From positions 1 to 10,232 of the forward strand of contig SEHC01000035.1 in NCBI GenBank assembly GCA_004173415.1: a stretch of DNA of 10,232 bases, in the 5' to 3' direction. This document shows, one piece after another, positions 7,003 through 10,232 of the stretch. The translations under genes were made by a program, and so were the position numbers. Position 1 is the first letter of the stretch. Every line of letters starts with the position of its first letter. Under the pieces are notes generated by a model. It had not been told where the DNA came from. It worked only from the letters and a program-made list of their open reading frames with translations, and did not search any database. This DNA is from Lysobacteraceae bacterium. Lineage in GTDB: Bacteria > Pseudomonadota > Gammaproteobacteria > Xanthomonadales > Xanthomonadaceae.

Positions 7003-7035
7003 GCCCCGGCGCCGGCCGAAGGCCAGGCCATGATA
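7003..7035 (-). promoter_or_regulatory. Weak candidate promoter and GC-rich leader of the phosphatase gene
   Basis: The minus strand reads TATCAT at 7030-7035, a partial -10 match about 55 bases before the phosphatase start, with no -35 match at the usual distance. Between it and the ATG is a very GC-rich palindromic leader that includes the 10-base palindrome CCGGCGCCGG. This is the best candidate I can see on this side of the 255-base divergent region, but it is weak. The rest of 7036-7169 shows no ORF or motif that I can support. Confidence 0.2.
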
Positions 7036-7169
7036 CCGCGCCGCAACATCGTCCCTTGCGCCCGGACATCGCGCGGCTCGGCGCATGGGAACGGCCCGCC
7101 CTGGGCACTGGGGCGCCGACGGGCCGGCTGCTGCCGCACTGCCCCCCTGGCTGGTGGAAACTCCGTGTG

Positions 7170-7198
7170 GCTGGCCGTGATCGCAGCCAGCGTATAAT
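7170..7198 (+). promoter_or_regulatory. tdh: tdh promoter: inverted repeat followed by TATAAT
   Basis: TATAAT at 7193-7198 is a perfect -10 hexamer placed 32 bases before the tdh ATG, giving a leader of about 25 bases. Directly upstream is a perfect inverted repeat, GCTGGC (7170-7175) and GCCAGC (7186-7191), with ten bases between the arms. The left arm occupies the expected -35 position and is not a TTGACA match, so the repeat may be an activator or repressor site. The -10 is seen clearly; the operator reading is inference. Confidence 0.6.
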
Positions 7199-7230
7199 TC
7201 GCGCCCTCTCAGGCAAGGGTCTGCACCGAC

Positions 7231-8265
7231 ATGGCGCAAACGATGAAGGCGCTGGTCAAGCGCGAAGCCGGCAAGGGCATCTGGATGGAACAGGTGCCGG
7301 TACCGCAACCCGGCCCCAACGAAGTGCTGATCAAGATGGAAAAGACCGCGATCTGCGGCACCGACCTGCACATCTACCTGTGGGACGACTGGAGCCAGCG
7401 CACGATCAAGCCCGGCCTGACCATCGGCCACGAGTTCGTCGGCCGCATCGTCGAGCTGGGCTCGGCGGTCAGCGGCTACCAGTTGGGCCAGCGCGTCTCG
7501 GCCGAGGGCCACATCGTCTGCGGCCACTGCCGCAACTGCCGTGGCGGCCGGCCGCACCTGTGCCCGAATACGGTCGGCATCGGCGTCAACATCAACGGTG
7601 CCTTCGCCGAGTACATGGTGATGCCGGCCAGCAACCTGTGGCCTATCCCCGACCAGATTCCCAGCGAACTGGCTGCGTTCTTCGACCCCTACGGCAATGC
7701 AGCGCATTGCGCGCTGGAATTCGACGTGGTCGGCGAGGACGTCCTGATCACCGGCGCCGGTCCGATCGGCGTGATCGCCGCCGGCATCTGCAAGCACATC
7801 GGCGCGCGCAACGTGGTGGTCACCGACGTCAATGATTTCCGCCTGAAGCTGGCCGCCGACATGGGCGCGACCCGTGTGGTCAACGTGGCCAAGCAGTCGC
7901 TCAAGGACGTGATGGCCGACCTGCACATGGAAGGCTTCGACGTGGGCCTGGAGATGAGCGGCAATCCGCAGGCATTCAACGACATGCTCGATTGCATGTA
8001 CCACGGTGGCAAGATCGCCCTGCTCGGCATCCTGCCCAAGGGCGCCGGCGTGGACTGGGACCGGATCATCTTCAAGGGCCTGACCGTGCAGGGCATCTAT
8101 GGCCGGCGCATGTACGAGACCTGGTACAAGATGACCCAGCTGGTGCTGGGCGGCTTCCCGCTGGGCAAGGTGTTGACCCACCAGATGGCGATCGACGATT
8201 TCCAGAAGGGTTTCGACCTGATGGAAGCGGGCAAGGCCGGCAAGGTGGTGCTGAGCTGGAACTGA
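7231..8265 (+). CDS. tdh: L-threonine 3-dehydrogenase
   Basis: Tdh oxidises L-threonine with NAD+ to L-2-amino-3-ketobutyrate, which Kbl then splits into glycine and acetyl-CoA. It is a cytoplasmic zinc enzyme of the medium-chain dehydrogenase family. The 344 residues align from end to end with E. coli Tdh as I recall it. Catalytic zinc ligands appear in TAICGTDLH (Cys42) and GHEFVG (His67, Glu68). The structural zinc set is Cys97, Cys100, Cys103 and Cys111 in CGHCRNCRGGRPHLC. The Rossmann loop is GAGPIG (175-180), and the C terminus GKVVLSWN is typical. I kept the ATG at 7231, which has AAGGG upstream. An ATG at 7243 gives MKAL, as in E. coli, but lacks a ribosome site. The gene stands alone, with its own promoter and terminator; no kbl gene lies in this window, unlike the E. 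coli kbl-tdh pair. Confidence 0.98.
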   Translation: MAQTMKALVKREAGKGIWMEQVPVPQPGPNEVLIKMEKTAICGTDLHIYLWDDWSQRTIKPGLTIGHEFVGRIVELGSAVSGYQLGQRVSAEGHIVCGHCRNCRGGRPHLCPNTVGIGVNINGAFAEYMVMPASNLWPIPDQIPSELAAFFDPYGNAAHCALEFDVVGEDVLITGAGPIGVIAAGICKHIGARNVVVTDVNDFRLKLAADMGATRVVNVAKQSLKDVMADLHMEGFDVGLEMSGNPQAFNDMLDCMYHGGKIALLGILPKGAGVDWDRIIFKGLTVQGIYGRRMYETWYKMTQLVLGGFPLGKVLTHQMAIDDFQKGFDLMEAGKAGKVVLSWN

Positions 8266-8283
8266 TCCGTTGCCGCGCAGCAC

Positions 8284-8316
8284 AAAAAAAGGGCGCCCTG
8301 GGCGCCCTTTTTCTTT
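8284..8316. terminator. Bidirectional intrinsic terminator between tdh and the porin gene
   Basis: The arms GGGCGCC (8291-8297) and GGCGCCC (8301-8307) flank a three-base loop. The stem extends through five more A-T pairs (8286-8290 with 8308-8312). A run of seven A precedes it and a T-rich run follows, so it has the hairpin plus U-tract form on both strands. It lies 18 bases after the tdh stop and 20 bases after the porin stop, so it can end both convergent transcripts. Confidence 0.93.
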
Positions 8317-8336
8317 CCCGCCGGCCGCCGACCGGG

Positions 8337-9053
8337 TTACGGCGCCCAGGTCACCGTCAGGACCGCGCGGTCGTCGCCGAGCTCGCCGAAATTGATCGCC
8401 CCGTCGCTGTCGGTGCCCACGTAGCCCACGGCGACGCTGACGTCTCCGAAGGCCTTGCTGAGCGTGACCGAGTAATCGGTGTAATCGCGGGCCACGCCGC
8501 CATCGAAGACGCTGCGCCCGACCGCGCCGGACAGGCTCAGGTCCCAGGGCAGGTCGGCGCTTCCGCCTACCGCGTAGTACCAGCCGTTCTCGCCGCTTGC
8601 CCACACGTCGTTGGTGTAGCCGACGGTGAAGTTGACGTGCCCGCCGACCGTCAGCTTGGTGATCAGCTCGTTGTAGGCCAGGTCGCTGGCGTTGTCGCCG
8701 CCGACGTAGTTGTAGCGGTTGAGCATGACGTCGAGGTTGACGAACTCATCGCCCAGGTCGGTGTTGTAGCCGATGTAGGTGTCGATTTCCGCATCCGGGC
8801 CGCCATCGCCGAAGTCGACGTTCGAGGCCCACACGCCGGCATAGAAGCCGACCGGCGCGGTATAGGTGAAGCTGCCCTGCAGCGCGGGGCCTTCGTCGGT
8901 CTGCGAGGCGCCGCGGAAGGTGTAGTCGGAGGTTGCCGCGAGGGTGAAGGAGAACGGCGATTCGGCCTCCGCTTCGGCTTCCTGCGCGAACGAAGCCAGA
9001 GGCAAGGCGGCGAGAACGATGGCAACTGCAAAACTGAGCTTGACTGGCTTCAT
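8337..9053 (-). CDS. TorF family putative porin (TIGR02001 type), outer membrane
   Basis: A predicted outer-membrane beta-barrel of 238 residues. A Sec signal peptide is clear: Lys2 and Lys5, then a hydrophobic core to about residue 20, with likely cleavage after SFA (Ala23). An acidic EAEAEAE stretch follows. The mature part opens with FTLAATSDYTFRGASQT, GSFTY and GFYAGVWASNVDFG, the signature of the TIGR02001/TorF putative porins, and continues in alternating polar and apolar strands rich in Gly, Tyr and Asp. The transported substrate is unknown. The last strand ends VLTVTWAP, without the terminal Phe that is common in outer-membrane proteins. The ATG is well supported by AGGAG (CTCCT on + at 9061-9065) seven bases upstream. 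It converges on tdh and shares its terminator, and it lies downstream of cysA on the same strand with 174 bases between, so it is probably transcribed separately. Confidence 0.9.
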   Translation of the reverse strand: MKPVKLSFAVAIVLAALPLASFAQEAEAEAESPFSFTLAATSDYTFRGASQTDEGPALQGSFTYTAPVGFYAGVWASNVDFGDGGPDAEIDTYIGYNTDLGDEFVNLDVMLNRYNYVGGDNASDLAYNELITKLTVGGHVNFTVGYTNDVWASGENGWYYAVGGSADLPWDLSLSGAVGRSVFDGGVARDYTDYSVTLSKAFGDVSVAVGYVGTDSDGAINFGELGDDRAVLTVTWAP

Positions 9054-9120
9054 GCGGATTCTCCTGGGTCACTGTGGGGTGGGTACTGGAGGCGCTGCGT
9101 TTAATGTCTCGGTAATCGCA

Positions 9121-9159
9121 AATTCACGGTTTTTTAACCGAATTGATATTGCGACGCAA
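9121..9159 (-). promoter_or_regulatory. AT-rich control region with inverted repeats upstream of the porin gene
   Basis: This short AT-rich stretch stands out from its GC-rich surroundings. It holds an interrupted inverted repeat: AATTC (9121-9125) and GGTT (9128-9131) pair with AACC (9136-9139) and GAATT (9140-9144), around TTTT, with two unpaired bases at 9126-9127. Next to it is an exact 11-base palindrome, TTGCGACGCAA (9149-9159). On the minus strand, TTGCGT and TAAAAA fall 17 bases apart and could be a -35/-10 pair, with the larger repeat over the -10. Neither repeat matches an operator that I can name. A regulator-binding site is the likeliest reading. Confidence 0.4.
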
Positions 9160-9227
9160 CATCCGCCCCCGTCAAGCCCCTCTTCTCCATCGCTCGCCCC
9201 TTGTGTGGGGACGGGCAATGCGACGGC

Positions 9228-10232
9228 CTAGGCGGGAAAAACCCCGAACCGCGCCGGCGCCAGCCGTACCTCCGAACCCGGCCCATGCACCGGCAGGGAA
9301 GGTCCGGCGGGCAGTTCCACTTCCACTTCCGCCTCGCTTCCGTGCAGCCGCGCCCACAGCCGCTGCCGCGGCCCGCTGCGCTGGCTGGACAGCACCGTCG
9401 CCGGCCAGCCCTCGCCAGCCTCGCTCAGTTGCAGGTGTTCCGGGCGCACGAACAGGTCAACCGCGCCCTTGCCTTCGAATGCCGGCGGCGGCGCCAGGTC
9501 CAGCCCGGCGACCTGCAGCCGCCCTTCATGCCAACGGCCGGGCAAGCGGTTGACCGCGCCGACGAAGGAATAGACGAAGGCGCTGGCCGGTTCATCGTAG
9601 GCCTCGGCCGGGCTGCCCAGTTGCTCGATGCGACCGCGATTGAGGATGGCGACGCGATCGGCCAGCTCCAGCGCCTCCTCCTGGTCGTGGGTGACGAACA
9701 CAGTGGTCAGGCCTGTGCGGTCGTGGATCTCGCGCAGCCAGCGGCGCAGGTCGCGACGCACCTGCGCATCCAGCGCGCCGAAGGGTTCGTCCAGCAGCAG
9801 CACCCTGGGCTCGATCGCGAGGGCACGGGCCAGGGCCACGCGTTGGCGCTGGCCGCCGGAGAGCTGCGAAGGAAAGCGCGACTCCAGCCCCTCCAGCTGC
9901 ACCAGCGACAGCAGTTCGGTGACCCGCGCGCGGATCCGTTGATCGGTCCAGCGCTCGCGGCCGCGGCGCACGCGCAGGCCGAAAGCGATGTTCTCGCGCA
10001 CGTTCATGTGCCGGAACAAGGCGTAATGCTGGAACACGAAGCCGACCTTGCGCGCCTGCACGCTGAGCCTCGACGCGTCCTCGCCCGCCAGCAGCACCCG
10101 GCCCTCGTCGGCGTGGTCCAGGCCGGCGATCACGCGCAGCAGCGTGGTCTTGCCCGAGCCGGATGGGCCCAGCAGCGCCAGCAACTCGCCGTCGCGGACG
10201 TCCAGGCTGATGCCGTCCAGGGCGGTGAACTC
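9228..10232 (-). CDS. cysA: Sulfate/thiosulfate ABC transporter ATP-binding protein CysA, N-terminus beyond the window
   Basis: CysA is the ATPase that drives sulfate and thiosulfate import through the CysT-CysW membrane pair with the periplasmic binding protein Sbp or CysP. The frame is open to the right edge, starting EFTALDGISLDVRDGE, so about 15-25 N-terminal residues are missing. A TTG at 10184 is internal. Visible in order: Walker A GPSGSGKTTLL, the Q-loop region KVGFVFQHYALFRHM (near identical to E. coli CysA), signature LSGGQRQRVALARAL, Walker B VLLLDEPFGALDAQ, H-loop VFVTHDQEEALE, then a C-terminal TOBE-like regulatory domain including AVDLFVRPEHLQL. FRHMNVRENIAFGL and EVNRL-like AVNRLPG favour sulfate over other CUT1-type substrates. 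The permease genes would be expected to the right of the window. No clear intrinsic terminator follows the gene. Confidence 0.93.
   Translation of the reverse strand, partial: EFTALDGISLDVRDGELLALLGPSGSGKTTLLRVIAGLDHADEGRVLLAGEDASRLSVQARKVGFVFQHYALFRHMNVRENIAFGLRVRRGRERWTDQRIRARVTELLSLVQLEGLESRFPSQLSGGQRQRVALARALAIEPRVLLLDEPFGALDAQVRRDLRRWLREIHDRTGLTTVFVTHDQEEALELADRVAILNRGRIEQLGSPAEAYDEPASAFVYSFVGAVNRLPGRWHEGRLQVAGLDLAPPPAFEGKGAVDLFVRPEHLQLSEAGEGWPATVLSSQRSGPRQRLWARLHGSEAEVEVELPAGPSLPVHGPGSEVRLAPARFGVFPA

Noticed and set aside
6976..8604. Upstream in-frame extension of the phosphatase ORF to 8604, antisense to tdh
   Set aside because: The RHG motif fixes the start at 6975. The extension crosses the tdh gene and the strong terminator and has no family resemblance.
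7992..9104. 370-codon + strand open frame running through the tdh end and antisense to the porin
   Set aside because: It crosses the intrinsic terminator and mirrors a gene with a signal peptide and a good ribosome site on the other strand.
9196..9215. CCCC/GGGG stem after cysA, considered as its terminator
   Set aside because: Short stem with a bulge and no following T-run on the minus strand.
10182..10184. TTG as the start of cysA
   Set aside because: The upstream residues FTALDGISLDVRDGE match the normal ABC ATPase N-terminal strand region, so the true start is outside the window.

Overview
The window is a stretch of chromosome from a high-GC gammaproteobacterium, most likely a member of the Xanthomonadaceae (Lysobacter, Luteimonas, Xanthomonas or Stenotrophomonas type). 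The basis is the G+C-rich third codon positions, the gene set and order, and a Tdh sequence that looks typical of that family. The genus is inference. No RNA genes, insertion sequences, phage genes, CRISPR arrays or signs of recent transfer were seen. This is ordinary core genome.

Layout from left to right. The left edge holds the 3' part of lpxH (lipid A synthesis) on the + strand. It converges on a block of six minus-strand genes which, read in their own direction from about 6975 down to 652, are: a histidine phosphatase, folC, a dedD-like SPOR protein, cvpA, purF and a DUF455 ferritin-like protein. The order folC-dedD-cvpA-purF is the same as in E. coli, and it supports the dedD and cvpA names. 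It groups folate polyglutamylation (FolC) with the first committed step of purine synthesis (PurF), a pathway that uses folate cofactors. DedD and CvpA are envelope proteins. A good -10 hexamer lies between folC and dedD, so dedD-cvpA-purF may have its own promoter inside the cluster. A strong stem-loop separates purF from the DUF455 gene.

At 6976-7230 a divergent intergenic region separates the phosphatase from tdh (threonine dehydrogenase, + strand). tdh has a clear -10 element of its own and ends at a textbook intrinsic terminator that can work in both directions. That terminator also serves the converging minus-strand gene for a TorF-type outer-membrane porin. Upstream of the porin is an AT-rich control region with inverted repeats. 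The right edge is an N-terminally truncated cysA, the ATPase of a sulfate/thiosulfate importer, whose membrane partners would lie beyond the window.

Nothing here amounts to a new system. The points worth a second look are small: a tandem-SPOR DedD, a 14-codon ORF whose stop overlaps the cvpA start, the purF/DUF455 stem-loop, the inverted repeats at the porin and tdh promoters, and a repeated hydrophilic tail on CvpA.
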